Assembly: GCA_903927465.1 (NCBI GenBank)
Contig: CAIYMY010000143.1
Coordinates: forward strand, 1-47,401
Source of the DNA: an uncultured Rhodospirillales bacterium
GTDB taxonomy: Bacteria > Pseudomonadota > Alphaproteobacteria > Acetobacterales > Acetobacteraceae
Direction: 5' to 3'
DNA length: 47,401 nucleotides
Part shown: positions 33,867 to 42,599 of the stretch, one piece after another
Position numbering within the stretch: the first letter of the stretch is position 1
Layout: each line of letters begins with the position of its first letter
Made by a program: the position numbers and the translations under genes
Notes under the pieces: generated by a model
The model's input: only the letters and a program-made list of their open reading frames with translations
Database searches by the model: none
What the model was told of the DNA's origin: nothing

Positions 33867-34814
33867 ATGCTTAGACGCGCCATTCTTGCAAGCCTTTTAG
33901 CCTCGCCGAGTTTAGCCCAGACGCCAGAGCGCTCCCTTCGCCTTATCATCGCTTTCCCGCCCGGCGGCAGCACCGATATCCTGGGACGTTTGATCGCGCC
34001 CCGCATGGGCGAAGTGCTGGGCAGCCTGGTCACGCCGGAAAACCGCAGCGGCGCTTCGGGCGCGGTTGGCGCGGGGTTTGTCGCGCAGGCCGTACCGGAT
34101 GGAGCCGCGATCCTGCTCGATTCCGGGGGGCAATCGGTCAATCCCTTCCTGATGCGCGGACTTGGCTTCGATTATGTGCGGGACCTCACGCCCGTCACGC
34201 TGCTCGCCACCTTGCCGCTCATTCTGATCACAGGCGCCGAATATGGCGTGGCTGATTTGCCGGCGCTGCTCGCAAGGCTCCGTGCTGCCCCCGATCAGGC
34301 GCGTTATGGCAGTGTCGGCGTTGGTTCCCGCACCCATCTGGCTTCAGCAAGCCTGTTGCGGCGGGCCGGGCTTAAAGGAGAGCATATCCCCTATCGCGGT
34401 GGGGCGGATCAGATGGCGGGGTTGCTGCGTGGTGATGTTCCCTTCGGCTTTACCTCATTGGCGCTGGCCGCGCCTTTGATCCGAGAGGGTCGGGCGCGTG
34501 CCATTGGCCTTTCCGCGCCCGCTCGCAGCGCGGCCTTCGCAGCGCTGCCGACCATCAGTGAACAGGGTTTTGCCGGATTTCAGATGGGCGATTGGCTTGG
34601 CCTTTTGGCGCCCGCCGCCACCCCGGCCCTTGTCATTGCGCGCCTGGCGGCTGCCGCCAAGGATTCGGTGGAACAGCCAGCCTTGGCGCCCCGGCTGGAA
34701 GCGCTTGGCCTGACGCCAGCCGCGGACGGCCCCGAAGCCTTCGCCCGCTTCCTAGCCGCCGAGCGGGCCGAAATGCGGGAATTGATCGCGGCTGAGGGGA
34801 TCAGGCTGGACTGA
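33867..34814 (+). CDS. Bug-family periplasmic receptor
   Basis: A 315-residue periplasmic binding protein with a short signal peptide (MLRRAILASLLASPSLAQ) and Bug motif LRLIIAFPPGGSTDILGRLIAPRM. It also has ENRSGASGAVGAGFVAQAVPDGA and YGSVGVGSRTHLASASLL. It lacks nearby TctA/TctB genes. Position after uraH may be chance; a purine-related ligand would be speculation. Confidence 0.9.
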   Translation: MLRRAILASLLASPSLAQTPERSLRLIIAFPPGGSTDILGRLIAPRMGEVLGSLVTPENRSGASGAVGAGFVAQAVPDGAAILLDSGGQSVNPFLMRGLGFDYVRDLTPVTLLATLPLILITGAEYGVADLPALLARLRAAPDQARYGSVGVGSRTHLASASLLRRAGLKGEHIPYRGGADQMAGLLRGDVPFGFTSLALAAPLIREGRARAIGLSAPARSAAFAALPTISEQGFAGFQMGDWLGLLAPAATPALVIARLAAAAKDSVEQPALAPRLEALGLTPAADGPEAFARFLAAERAEMRELIAAEGIRLD

Positions 34815-34930
34815 AACGCGCCTCTGGGCGAATAAACCCAGCCAAGCGCCGCCTTTGCGCTTGCAAACCGCGCCCGAACATCGCAGATAGCGCGCACTAT
34901 AGACTAAACCCTGAACCCTTATGGCGGGCG

Positions 34931-34966
34931 GCGTCCGGCGAAAGCCGGGGCGGGCGTCCGGCTTTT
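34931..34966 (+). promoter_or_regulatory. Competing hairpins in the fusA leader (possible attenuator)
   Basis: GCGTCCGGC occurs twice (34931-34939 and 34954-34962), with GCCGG (34944-34948) between. The first copy can pair as CCGGC-GAAA-GCCGG, a GNRA-capped stem. Alternatively the same GCCGG pairs with the second copy to give a stem followed by TTTT (34963-34966), which looks like a weak terminator. The GGAGG ribosome site lies just after it. The two folds are mutually exclusive. Confidence 0.4.
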
Positions 34967-34983
34967 GCTTATGGAGGCCCACC

Positions 34984-37065
34984 GTGGCGCGTATCCCGCT
35001 AGACCGCATCCGCAATATCGGCATCACCGCGCATATCGACGCGGGCAAGACCACCACGACGGAACGCATCCTGTATTACACCGGCAAGTCCCACAAGATC
35101 GGTGAAGTGCATGAAGGTAATACCACGACCGATTACATGGACCAGGAACGCGAGCGGGGCATTACCATCACCTCCGCCGCCGTGACCGCCGTGTGGAATG
35201 ACCACCGCATCAACATCATTGATACGCCCGGCCATATCGACTTCAACATTGAAGTGAACCGGTCCTTGCGCGTGCTGGATGGCGCGATCTTCATCATTGA
35301 AGGTGTCGCCGGCGTGCAGCCGCAGTCAGAGACCAATTGGCGCCTGGCTGACCGCTACAACGTGCCGCGCATCATTTTCATCAACAAGCTTGACCGCACC
35401 GGTGCCGATTTCTATCGCGCCGCCGATACGCTGACAGAAAAGCTCGGCATCAATTGGGTTGCGCTGCAATTGCCGATCGGCATTGAAGACACCTTCCAGG
35501 GCATTGTTGACCTGGTCGAAATGAAGGCGATGATCTGGGAAGGCGACGAACTCGGCGCCAAATATCATGAAGCGCCGATCCCTGCCGATTTGGCCGATAA
35601 GGCTGCCGAATATCGCCAAAAGCTGCTTGATTCCGTTGTCGGCATTGATGAAGCGGCCATGGAAGAATATTTCGACAAGGGCGATGTTAGCGTCGAAACC
35701 CTGAAGCGCTGCATCAAGCGCGGCACCATTTCGGGCGAATTCCGCCCGGTGCTGTGTGGCACTGCCTTCAAGAACAAGGGCGTGCAGCCTTTGCTGGACG
35801 CGGTGATTGAATATCTGCCATCCCCGATTGATCGTGAAGGTATCAGGGTTGCACCGGAAGAAGGCCAGGATGAAACGGTTGAACGCCGCGTGATCCCCGC
35901 CAATGAAAACGAGCCTTTCGCTGGCCTCGCCTTCAAGATCATCAATGACAAATACGGCAACCTGACCTTCGTGCGCGTCTATCGCGGCGTGCTGCGTTCG
36001 GGTGACCAGCTGTTGAACACCACCAAGGGCCATAAGGAACGCGTTGGTCGCATGTTCCAGATGCATGCCGACAAGCGGGAAGAAATCAAGGAAGTCTTTG
36101 CGGGTGATATCGCGGCTTTCGTGGGCCTGAAGGATACCGGCACGGGTGATACGCTGGCCTCGCCGGACGATGCGGTGATCCTGGAACGCATGGCCTTCCC
36201 GGTTCCGGTCATCGACATCTCGGTCGAGCCCAAGACCAAGGAAGGGGTTGAGAAGATGACCCTTGGCTTGCAGAAGCTGGCCGGGGAAGACCCTTCACTA
36301 CGCCTGCGCACCGATCAGGAAACCGGCCAGACCATCCTGTCCGGTATGGGCGAATTGCACCTGGAAATCATCATTGACCGCCTGAGGCGCGAATATGGTG
36401 TGGATGCGCATATCGGCGCGCCGCAGGTGGCGTATCGCGAAACCATCTCCAAGGCGCATACCGAAACCTATACCCATAAGAAGCAGTCGGGCGGTTCGGG
36501 CCAATACGCTGAAGTGAAGATCATCTTCGAACCGAAGGAACGGAACGAGGGTATCGAATTCGTCAACGGCGTTGTTGGTGGTTCCGTGCCGCGCGAATAC
36601 ATCCCGGCCGTTGAAAAGGGCATCAAGGTGCAGGCCGATACCGGCGTGCTGGCCGGCTTCCCGACGGTGGACTTCAAATACAGCCTGGTGGATGGCAAGT
36701 ATCATGATGTCGATTCCAGCGCGCTGGCGTTTGAAATCGCCGCCAAGGCTTGCTTCCGCGAAGGCATGAAGAAGGCCGGCCCGGTAATTCTGGAGCCGAT
36801 CATGGATGTGGAAGTGACCACGCCATCTGATCACGTGGGCGATGTGGTGGGCGATTTGAACCGCCGCCGCGGCGTGATCCAAAGCCAGGACATGGCGGGC
36901 ACGAGCGTGATTGTGCGCGCGCATGTGCCGCTGAAGGAAATGTTCGGCTATATTTCCAACCTGCGCGGCATGACGAAGGGGCGCGCTTCCTTCTCCATGC
37001 AGTTCCACCACTACGATCCCGTGCCGCGCAATATCGCGGATGAGATCATGGCGAAGTCGGCATAG
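34984..37065 (+). CDS. fusA: Elongation factor G
   Basis: A 693-residue translational GTPase that drives ribosomal translocation. G1 is [11 protein letters not shown], the switch I/G2 region [13 protein letters not shown]3 DTPGHID, and G4 NKLD. Domains II-V follow, with the domain IV loop and the C-terminal [22 protein letters not shown]. Start GTG 34984 follows GGAGG with 7-nt spacing and yields [14 protein letters not shown]. It is not next to rpsL/rpsG/tuf, and some signature positions differ from the usual alphaproteobacterial EF-G (FNIEVNRS for FTIEVERS, NKLD for NKMD). It may therefore be a second EF-G paralogue rather than the str-operon copy. It is followed by a strong terminator. Confidence 0.93.
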   Translation: MARIPLDRIRNIGITAHIDAGKTTTTERILYYTGKSHKIGEVHEGNTTTDYMDQERERGITITSAAVTAVWNDHRINIIDTPGHIDFNIEVNRSLRVLDGAIFIIEGVAGVQPQSETNWRLADRYNVPRIIFINKLDRTGADFYRAADTLTEKLGINWVALQLPIGIEDTFQGIVDLVEMKAMIWEGDELGAKYHEAPIPADLADKAAEYRQKLLDSVVGIDEAAMEEYFDKGDVSVETLKRCIKRGTISGEFRPVLCGTAFKNKGVQPLLDAVIEYLPSPIDREGIRVAPEEGQDETVERRVIPANENEPFAGLAFKIINDKYGNLTFVRVYRGVLRSGDQLLNTTKGHKERVGRMFQMHADKREEIKEVFAGDIAAFVGLKDTGTGDTLASPDDAVILERMAFPVPVIDISVEPKTKEGVEKMTLGLQKLAGEDPSLRLRTDQETGQTILSGMGELHLEIIIDRLRREYGVDAHIGAPQVAYRETISKAHTETYTHKKQSGGSGQYAEVKIIFEPKERNEGIEFVNGVVGGSVPREYIPAVEKGIKVQADTGVLAGFPTVDFKYSLVDGKYHDVDSSALAFEIAAKACFREGMKKAGPVILEPIMDVEVTTPSDHVGDVVGDLNRRRGVIQSQDMAGTSVIVRAHVPLKEMFGYISNLRGMTKGRASFSMQFHHYDPVPRNIADEIMAKSA

Positions 37066-37087
37066 GGTTGGCTTAGCCTTGGGTCAG

Positions 37088-37121
37088 AAAAACGGCGCGT
37101 GGGTCTTCCCGCGCCGTTTTT
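37088..37121 (+). terminator. Strong intrinsic terminator after fusA
   Basis: AAAAACGGCGCG (37088-37099) pairs perfectly with CGCGCCGTTTTT (37110-37121) around a 10-nt loop, and the T-run continues TTTTTGTTTT. This is the clearest Rho-independent terminator in the window and can work in both directions. Confidence 0.92.
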
Positions 37122-37186
37122 GTTTTGATGGCAGGCGTTTGGCGCGCCTGCATCATAATCGGCAGCGTCATTATGCTGCCTCATAA

Positions 37187-39154
37187 ATGAGTACCTTTGA
37201 TCCGCCGCCCTATATCGAAAAACTGAGCGCAGCCATCAATGATGGCGCGAAATCGGCGCAGCTTGGTGCCTTTGCCTTTGTGCTGCTTGGTCTTTTTCTA
37301 CTCGCGATATCCTTTTCGGCATCTGACGAAGACCTGTTGATCGGGAAATCAATCAGCATTGCGCAATTGGGGGGCGCTGCCGTACCGGTTGCGCTTTCCT
37401 TCGGCTTCATGCCAGCCATCTTCCTGGCTTTGCATCTTTATGCGCTGATCAGTTTTGATCTATTGATGCAAAATCTGCGTTACTTCAATGCGGATTTACA
37501 TGCCATGGTGCCGCTGAAGCAGGACCGGGAACGCTGCCTGCAATTGCTGGCGAATACGGAATTCATCCAAGCGCAGCTTCAGCCAGAAGCCAGCATCGTA
37601 TTCCGCCTGACCTATAAATTCATTCTTGCCGTATTCCCCGTCAGCGTGCTGCTGTTGGTGCAGCTTGGATCACTCCGCCTGCAGGATCCGGTGGTCAATC
37701 TGGTGCATCACGTCGCGATTGCGCTCGATCTACTAATTCTCATCTGGTTTTTCTGGCATCAAAAGCCAACAGGAGATTCCCTGCTGCGGTGGCTTTTCAA
37801 GCGGCTTCGGTTTGTTTTGCCTATAGCAATATTGGGTTTTAATTTAGCCTGGTGCCAGGTGCCAGGGTCTGAAGCAACCACAGTTGGCCCCGGAAAAGAG
37901 GCACAATCACTCACTCATGCCTTGCAACAGCCGGTCGATCTTTTGTTGTGCCCCCATGTGAAACTCGGCTGCCGTTTTCTTTCGGTACCGGGTCGGACCT
38001 TGGTAGGTAAGGTATGGGACGGGGGGGCGCTTGTGGAATTGCGCACAGGTGCCGCGCTGGATGACAGGCGCAGGGCGTCCTTGGAGCCGCTGGTGCTGCG
38101 GAACAGACGGCTGCGATTTGCCGATTTATCGCGAAGCCAACTCTTTATGGCTGACCTGACCGAGGCGGAATTGCAGGGTGCATCGCTTGATGGTGCACAA
38201 TTGCAAGGCGCCTTGCTGGAGAGGGCAGCGATGCAGGGAGCAACGCTTCGCCATGCGCGATTGCAGGACGCGTCGCTTAGCCACACAAACCTAAAGAACA
38301 CGCTTCTTGAACGAGCTGATATGCGCGGCGCAACGCTTACTGGAGCCCATTTACAAGGAGCTTCACTTGAAAGGGCTCAGCTTCAGGGCGCGCGACTTGA
38401 CGGAGCGCAGATGCAAGGTGCCCGGTTTCGGTGGGCGCAGATGCAGGGGGCCAAGCTTGATGAGGCAGAGTTACAGGGCGCAGTTCTTGATGGCGCACAG
38501 ATGCAGGGGGCGACCTTTCTGGTCACGCAGCTGCAGGGCGCATCGCTTTGGCAAACGCAGTTGCAGGGTGCGCGATTTGATTGGGCGCAGATGAAAGGTG
38601 CGCGGCTTGATGAGGCTCAACTGCAAGGTGCGTTGATTGCAGATGTCGAAATCTGGCGTATGCAGGCGCCGAACGCCGAGTTGACCGATTTGCAGATCGG
38701 CGATTTGAACAACACGGCTACGCCCCCCTGTCCGGATGTTCGACTTGACGGGACCTGCACCAACAACCGAACTTGGCAGAGCTTGGTTGAAGAATGGGTC
38801 AGGGATATCCCGGCGGGAGAGCACCAAGCGCGGGTGCGGAGAAGACTCGCTGTTTTCACCGCGCCCAATGAGCCCGAGGATTCTGAAGCTACCCTACTAA
38901 GCTGGAGCAATCACCCCGCCCCGGAACCCGCGGCTGTAGCCCGCCGGCTTGGTGATCTGGCATGCTCTGCCGCCCATGCGCCACATGTCGCCCGGAGCAT
39001 TTTGGGGCAGATTATCAATGAGGCGCCTCGTAATCTTGGGGAACATCGCCATCGCCTCGCCGCCCGCATTCTCAGGGAGGATTGCCCCGGCGCGCGCGGC
39101 CTCGACGCGGACGAACGCGCTATCCTGGCCGCCATCACCGCCGGGCGCCGCTAA
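37187..39154 (+). CDS. Membrane-anchored pentapeptide-repeat protein
   Basis: A 655-residue protein. The N-terminal ~230 residues hold about five hydrophobic segments (near 24-46, 57-90, 143-165, 170-192 and 210-226). A short linker follows, then at ~310-490 about 35 consecutive pentapeptide repeats of the A(D/E/Q)LxG type. These are organised as decapeptides around AQLQGA-L-xx-AQMQGA and predict a right-handed quadrilateral beta-helix. The C-terminal ~160 residues are soluble and unrecognised, with Cys pairs (CPDVRLDGTC). The function is unknown; related membrane-plus-repeat proteins are mostly uncharacterised. It is monocistronic, after the fusA terminator. Confidence 0.85.
   Translation: MSTFDPPPYIEKLSAAINDGAKSAQLGAFAFVLLGLFLLAISFSASDEDLLIGKSISIAQLGGAAVPVALSFGFMPAIFLALHLYALISFDLLMQNLRYFNADLHAMVPLKQDRERCLQLLANTEFIQAQLQPEASIVFRLTYKFILAVFPVSVLLLVQLGSLRLQDPVVNLVHHVAIALDLLILIWFFWHQKPTGDSLLRWLFKRLRFVLPIAILGFNLAWCQVPGSEATTVGPGKEAQSLTHALQQPVDLLLCPHVKLGCRFLSVPGRTLVGKVWDGGALVELRTGAALDDRRRASLEPLVLRNRRLRFADLSRSQLFMADLTEAELQGASLDGAQLQGALLERAAMQGATLRHARLQDASLSHTNLKNTLLERADMRGATLTGAHLQGASLERAQLQGARLDGAQMQGARFRWAQMQGAKLDEAELQGAVLDGAQMQGATFLVTQLQGASLWQTQLQGARFDWAQMKGARLDEAQLQGALIADVEIWRMQAPNAELTDLQIGDLNNTATPPCPDVRLDGTCTNNRTWQSLVEEWVRDIPAGEHQARVRRRLAVFTAPNEPEDSEATLLSWSNHPAPEPAAVARRLGDLACSAAHAPHVARSILGQIINEAPRNLGEHRHRLAARILREDCPGARGLDADERAILAAITAGRR
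38150..38640 (+). repeat. DNA-level tandem 30-bp repeat coding for pentapeptides
   Basis: Within the pentapeptide gene the 30-bp unit encoding A-x-L/M-Q-G-A-x-L-x-x recurs, with near-identical pieces such as GCGCAGATGCA at 38407, 38437 and 38497. The repeats are in frame and contiguous, so they could expand or contract by slippage or recombination. Confidence 0.8.
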
Positions 39155-39157
39155 CCC

Positions 39158-40006
39158 CTACCCCGCCGCCGCCAATACTTCTGCCGCAGCGCGCAACAAC
39201 ACCCCATCACGGCGCCAGAGCGCTTCCAGTACGCGGAAGTGATCCGCTTCCGGCACTGGAATCAGCGCACCGGGTGCTTGCGCTTCCGCGCGGTGGCGAT
39301 GGAACACACGGCTTTGCCGGCGCAATTCCGGCAATTCCCGCGCGCCATAGGCAATGGCGATAGGCTTTTGCACGACAGGCCGGCGGATCGGCGAATGCGC
39401 CGCGATTTCGGCGGGCGTCAAATGCAGCTTGTCGTTCAAATTGGTCTCCGCAATCGGCGCCAATTCATAAATGCCGGACATGGCAAGCGCGCCCACCACC
39501 AAGGGATGCTCTGCCGCCAGCGCCGCCAAATGCCCGCCCGCGGACCAGCCGGAAGCAACCACCTTGCCCGCCACACCATGCGCCGCACCATGCGCGCCAA
39601 GCCAATCCAGCGCGGCGTGGATTTCAGCGACAATGCGGGTCATGGATGCTTCCGGCGCCAGCGTATAGCCGCAAATCCCAACCGACCATCCGGCGGCCAA
39701 GGCGCCTTCGGCCATGATGGCGAAATCTTCCCGCCGATTGCGCTGCCAATAGCCGCCATGGATGAACACCAGGCAGGGCGCATCGGCACGCGCGGCGGGG
39801 TAGAGATCCCATTGTTCCCGCGCACCACTGCCAAAAGGCAGATCAAGATGCCCGGCATGCTTTGCACGAAACGCCTCAGACAGCGCATTGCGATTGGCGA
39901 CCTGCGCTGCGCTATCGGCCACGCCCGCCAGATTGTCATAAGCCGCATCGCGCGCGGCCTGGGTCCAGGCGGCCCAGCCTTCGGGCGAGGTGTAGGGGCT
40001 TGTCAT
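39158..40006 (-). CDS. Alpha/beta hydrolase (arylformamidase/esterase-like)
   Basis: A 282-residue alpha/beta hydrolase. The oxyanion motif is FIHGGYW, the nucleophile elbow GWSAGG, an acidic residue candidate lies in GARELPELRRQS, and the catalytic His in PEADHFRVLEAL. The HGGYW pattern resembles kynurenine formamidases and HSL-type esterases. ATG 40006 overlaps the stop of the dehydrogenase gene (ATGA). It is last of a four-gene minus-strand operon. The substrate is unknown. Confidence 0.85.
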   Translation of the reverse strand: MTSPYTSPEGWAAWTQAARDAAYDNLAGVADSAAQVANRNALSEAFRAKHAGHLDLPFGSGAREQWDLYPAARADAPCLVFIHGGYWQRNRREDFAIMAEGALAAGWSVGICGYTLAPEASMTRIVAEIHAALDWLGAHGAAHGVAGKVVASGWSAGGHLAALAAEHPLVVGALAMSGIYELAPIAETNLNDKLHLTPAEIAAHSPIRRPVVQKPIAIAYGARELPELRRQSRVFHRHRAEAQAPGALIPVPEADHFRVLEALWRRDGVLLRAAAEVLAAAG

Positions 40007-40971
40007 GGCTTGATCACTCCAATGGGCGCACCGGCCATGAAGGCATTGGTCGCTGCTACTGCCACTTCGTAATAGGTGCGGTAATTCTGTTCCGTCACGT
40101 ATCCCAGATGCGGCGTCAGCACGGTATTCGGTGCGCTCAGGATCGGGTGATCCACGGGCATGGGCTCGATATCAAACACATCCAAGCCAGCGCCGGCGAT
40201 GCGCCCTTCCTTCAGCGCCGCAATCAGCGCGGCTTGTTCAATCAGCGGGCCGCGGCTGGTGTTCACGATGAAGGCGCTTGGCTTCATCAAGGCCAGATCA
40301 GGCGCGGTGATGGTGTTGCGCGACCGATCGGACAGAATCAAATGCAGCGTCACCACATCGGCTTCGCGCAGCAAAGTCGCCTTATCCACGCGGGTTGCAC
40401 CAATCTCAGCGGCGCGTTCATCGGTCAGGTTGGTGGACCAGGCCAGCACCTTCATGCCGAAGGCCTGGCCGATTTTGGCAACGCGCCCGCCAAGCTTGCC
40501 AAGGCCAATCACGCCAAGCGTTTTGCCTTCCAGCCCCAGGCCGATATGCGTCTGCCAGCGCCCGGCGCGGAGCGCTTCCTGCTGGCGCGGAATATCGCGC
40601 ACCAGGGAAAGGATCAGCCCCCAGGTCAGGTCCGCCGTTGGATCGCCTGATGTGCCCGTGCCGCAAAACACCACGCCTCTTTCAGCGCAAGCGGCGGCAT
40701 CAATGGAACGATTGCGCCCGCCCGTTGTGATGATCAGCCGCAGATTGGGCAAAGCTTCGATCAAAGCACGCGGAAAGGGCGTTCTTTCGCGCATCGCCAA
40801 AATCGCATCGAAGGGCTTCAACCGTTCCACCAACGCTGCGTGATCGGTGATGGTATCGCGAAAGACGGTGATCTCAACACCCTTGGGCAGCTTGTCCCAG
40901 GGGCCGAGGGAAAGCGCCACGCCTTGGTAATCATCCAGAATGGCGAAACGCTTGAGGGGGGCAACAGACAT
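40003..40971 (-). CDS. D-2-hydroxyacid dehydrogenase
   Basis: A 322-residue NAD-dependent D-isomer 2-hydroxyacid dehydrogenase. The Rossmann loop is LGVIGLGKLGGRV. Catalytic residues lie in VNTSRGPLI (Arg), LDVFDIEP (Glu) and LTPHLGYVTEQN (His). It lacks an ACT domain and is shorter than SerA, so it acts on another 2-hydroxy or 2-oxo acid. It lies 16 bp after the thioesterase gene and overlaps the hydrolase gene. Confidence 0.9.
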   Translation of the reverse strand: MSVAPLKRFAILDDYQGVALSLGPWDKLPKGVEITVFRDTITDHAALVERLKPFDAILAMRERTPFPRALIEALPNLRLIITTGGRNRSIDAAACAERGVVFCGTGTSGDPTADLTWGLILSLVRDIPRQQEALRAGRWQTHIGLGLEGKTLGVIGLGKLGGRVAKIGQAFGMKVLAWSTNLTDERAAEIGATRVDKATLLREADVVTLHLILSDRSRNTITAPDLALMKPSAFIVNTSRGPLIEQAALIAALKEGRIAGAGLDVFDIEPMPVDHPILSAPNTVLTPHLGYVTEQNYRTYYEVAVAATNAFMAGAPIGVIKP

Positions 40972-40987
40972 AAGGTGTTCCTTGAAA

Positions 40988-41431
40988 TTACGAAACGTTC
41001 AGGGTGATGCGCTGCAGCGCGGCGCGCAGATTTTCCGGCAAGGGTGTAGGCGTTTTCTGCGTGGCGCGATCCACATAGACATGCACCAGATAGCCCTCGG
41101 CACTCGCCTCATCCTCATCATTGCGGAAGATGCCGACTTCATAGCGCACCGAAGTATTGCCTGCGCGCCCGCAGCGCACACCGCAAGTGATATCATCCGG
41201 GAAGGCGATGGGCGCGAAATAGCGGCATTGCGTTTCCACCACCAGGCCAATCACCGGCGCGGTCGGGATATGCAAAAACCCTGAGGAAGTCAGGAAACGC
41301 GCCACCGTACTATCTATCCAGGAATAATAGATGACGTTGTTGATATGGCCATAGACGTCGTTGTCCATCCAGCGTGTCGCGATGGGCACGAACATGGCGT
41401 AATCGGCGCGCCGGGCGCGTGGCTTGCTCAT
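40988..41431 (-). CDS. Acyl-CoA thioesterase (4-hydroxybenzoyl-CoA thioesterase/YbgC-like)
   Basis: A 147-residue hotdog-fold thioesterase. The active-site segment RWMDNDVYGHINNVIYYSWIDS has the catalytic Asp/His region of the 4-HBT family, followed by VVETQCRYFAPIAFPD. It probably hydrolyses an acyl-CoA to free acid and CoA in the cytoplasm. It lies 9 bp after the NMT1-like gene and 16 bp before the dehydrogenase gene. Confidence 0.9.
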   Translation of the reverse strand: MSKPRARRADYAMFVPIATRWMDNDVYGHINNVIYYSWIDSTVARFLTSSGFLHIPTAPVIGLVVETQCRYFAPIAFPDDITCGVRCGRAGNTSVRYEVGIFRNDEDEASAEGYLVHVYVDRATQKTPTPLPENLRAALQRITLNVS

Positions 41432-41440
41432 GCGCTGCCC

Positions 41441-42346
41441 TTAACGACCCAAGGCGCGCGTCACAATGGCGTGGTCCACGCAATCGGCGAAGCTTGGCTC
41501 ACGCGCGATCACGCCAGCGCTTTTCATGGCGCCCCGCAACTGCGTGAAGGCGGCTTCCGGGAAATGCGGTGTTTCCGGCCAAAGCCGCGCCGCCTGATAG
41601 CGCGCCAGGCCATGCGTCAGTTCGGCCAAGGTCACATCGGGGAAAAGCGGTGCGACACTTGCCGCGATCTCTGCCGCCGGTGCCGCGTAAACATACGCCA
41701 GCGCATCGGCCAAGGCGCGCGTCATGGCTTCGAATTCCGCACTGAAGCGCTGGATATTCGCCTCTGTTGCATAAAGCGCCGTGTAAGCGCTCGGCCCCCG
41801 ATCAGACGCGCGATGCCACACCGCGCCGCCCTTGGCTTCCAGCCGTGTCGCGAAGGGTTCGAACATTTGCGCGACATCCAAACGGCCCTCGGCCACCGCA
41901 TCCGCGTTTTCCGGCATGGTCTTGTCGGTCACGCGCGCCATGGCGTCAGGGTCCACACCCCCCTGGCGCAGATCATCCTGCAAGCACCACCAGGGCGTCG
42001 GCACTTCCTTCACGCTGCCAAAGCGGAGCTTGGGCAAATCCTGCAAGCTGAAGCCAGGGTTCGGCCCGTGCCCGAGCAGCATGAAGGGATCGCGCATCAC
42101 CACCGCGCAGAAGGACCGCAAGGGGCAGGCGGGGTCTGCCGCGCGCATCATGATCACGCGCATGGGGCCAGACCAGGCGACATCGGCCTGGTCTGCCAAC
42201 AATGCCTCTGCCGCGCGGTTGGGGTCCCCCGCTGTGGCGCGCGTTACCGCGACCCCATGCTTGGCATAAAAGCCGCGCAGTTCGGCGACATAAAACGGTG
42301 CGTAAAAAACGGCGCGGAAGGGTTCGGCAAGGCGGATGGGCTTCAT
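41441..42346 (-). CDS. NMT1/SsuA-like substrate-binding-fold protein without signal peptide
   Basis: A 301-residue periplasmic-binding-fold protein of the NMT1/THI5/SsuA type. Its elements are FYAPFYVAELRGFYAKHGVAV, DVAWSGPMRVIMM, LRFGSVKEVPTPWWCLQDDL, GRLDVAQMFEPFATRL and ALYATEANIQR. ATG 42346 is fixed by AAGGAG 8 nt upstream; the frame upstream of it does not encode a signal peptide either. No ABC permease or ATPase lies nearby. It heads the operon with thioesterase, dehydrogenase and hydrolase. It may be a cytoplasmic binding or enzymatic protein. The yeast THI5 CCCFC motif is absent. Confidence 0.78.
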   Translation of the reverse strand: MKPIRLAEPFRAVFYAPFYVAELRGFYAKHGVAVTRATAGDPNRAAEALLADQADVAWSGPMRVIMMRAADPACPLRSFCAVVMRDPFMLLGHGPNPGFSLQDLPKLRFGSVKEVPTPWWCLQDDLRQGGVDPDAMARVTDKTMPENADAVAEGRLDVAQMFEPFATRLEAKGGAVWHRASDRGPSAYTALYATEANIQRFSAEFEAMTRALADALAYVYAAPAAEIAASVAPLFPDVTLAELTHGLARYQAARLWPETPHFPEAAFTQLRGAMKSAGVIAREPSFADCVDHAIVTRALGR

Positions 42347-42553
42347 GATGATTGCTCCTTGAGTGATCCCATTCTGCCCGAGCTTGGCGTCCCGGTCAGC
42401 CCCGTCCAACCTCACCCCGAGTCGCGCTTTGAGGCATTTCTGAACTTCGTGCGCTAAGGCCCTGCTAGATCAGCAGGAAGCACGCAACCCCTTCGCCCGC
42501 CAATAAGAAGCCGCTATATATTGTGGGTGCCGCCGGGCGCAGCCACAACAGGC

Positions 42554-42562
42554 TGTGGATAA
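42554..42562 (-). promoter_or_regulatory. Perfect DnaA-box sequence upstream of minC
   Basis: TGTGGATAA here is TTATCCACA on the minus strand, the consensus DnaA box, 38 bp before the minC start and close to an AT pocket (TATATATTG at ~42514). A single 9-mer can arise by chance in a window of this size, and no cluster is seen, so this is not an origin. Confidence 0.35.
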
Positions 42563-42599
42563 CTCGGAGGCGTATTAAGACCTGCCCCCTAGGAGTTTC

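Noticed and set aside
34921-34983. 21-codon N-terminal extension of EF-G from ATG 34921
   Set aside because: GTG 34984 has a strong GGAGG site and yields a standard EF-G N-terminus; the upstream part is the structured leader.
38150-38640. Regular ~30-bp repeats resembling an array
   Set aside because: They are contiguous, in frame and lack unique spacers; they encode pentapeptide repeats and are not CRISPR.
42514-42562. Possible replication origin (AT pocket plus DnaA box)
   Set aside because: Only one consensus DnaA box is present, with no cluster and no dnaA, gyrB, hemE or parAB neighbours.
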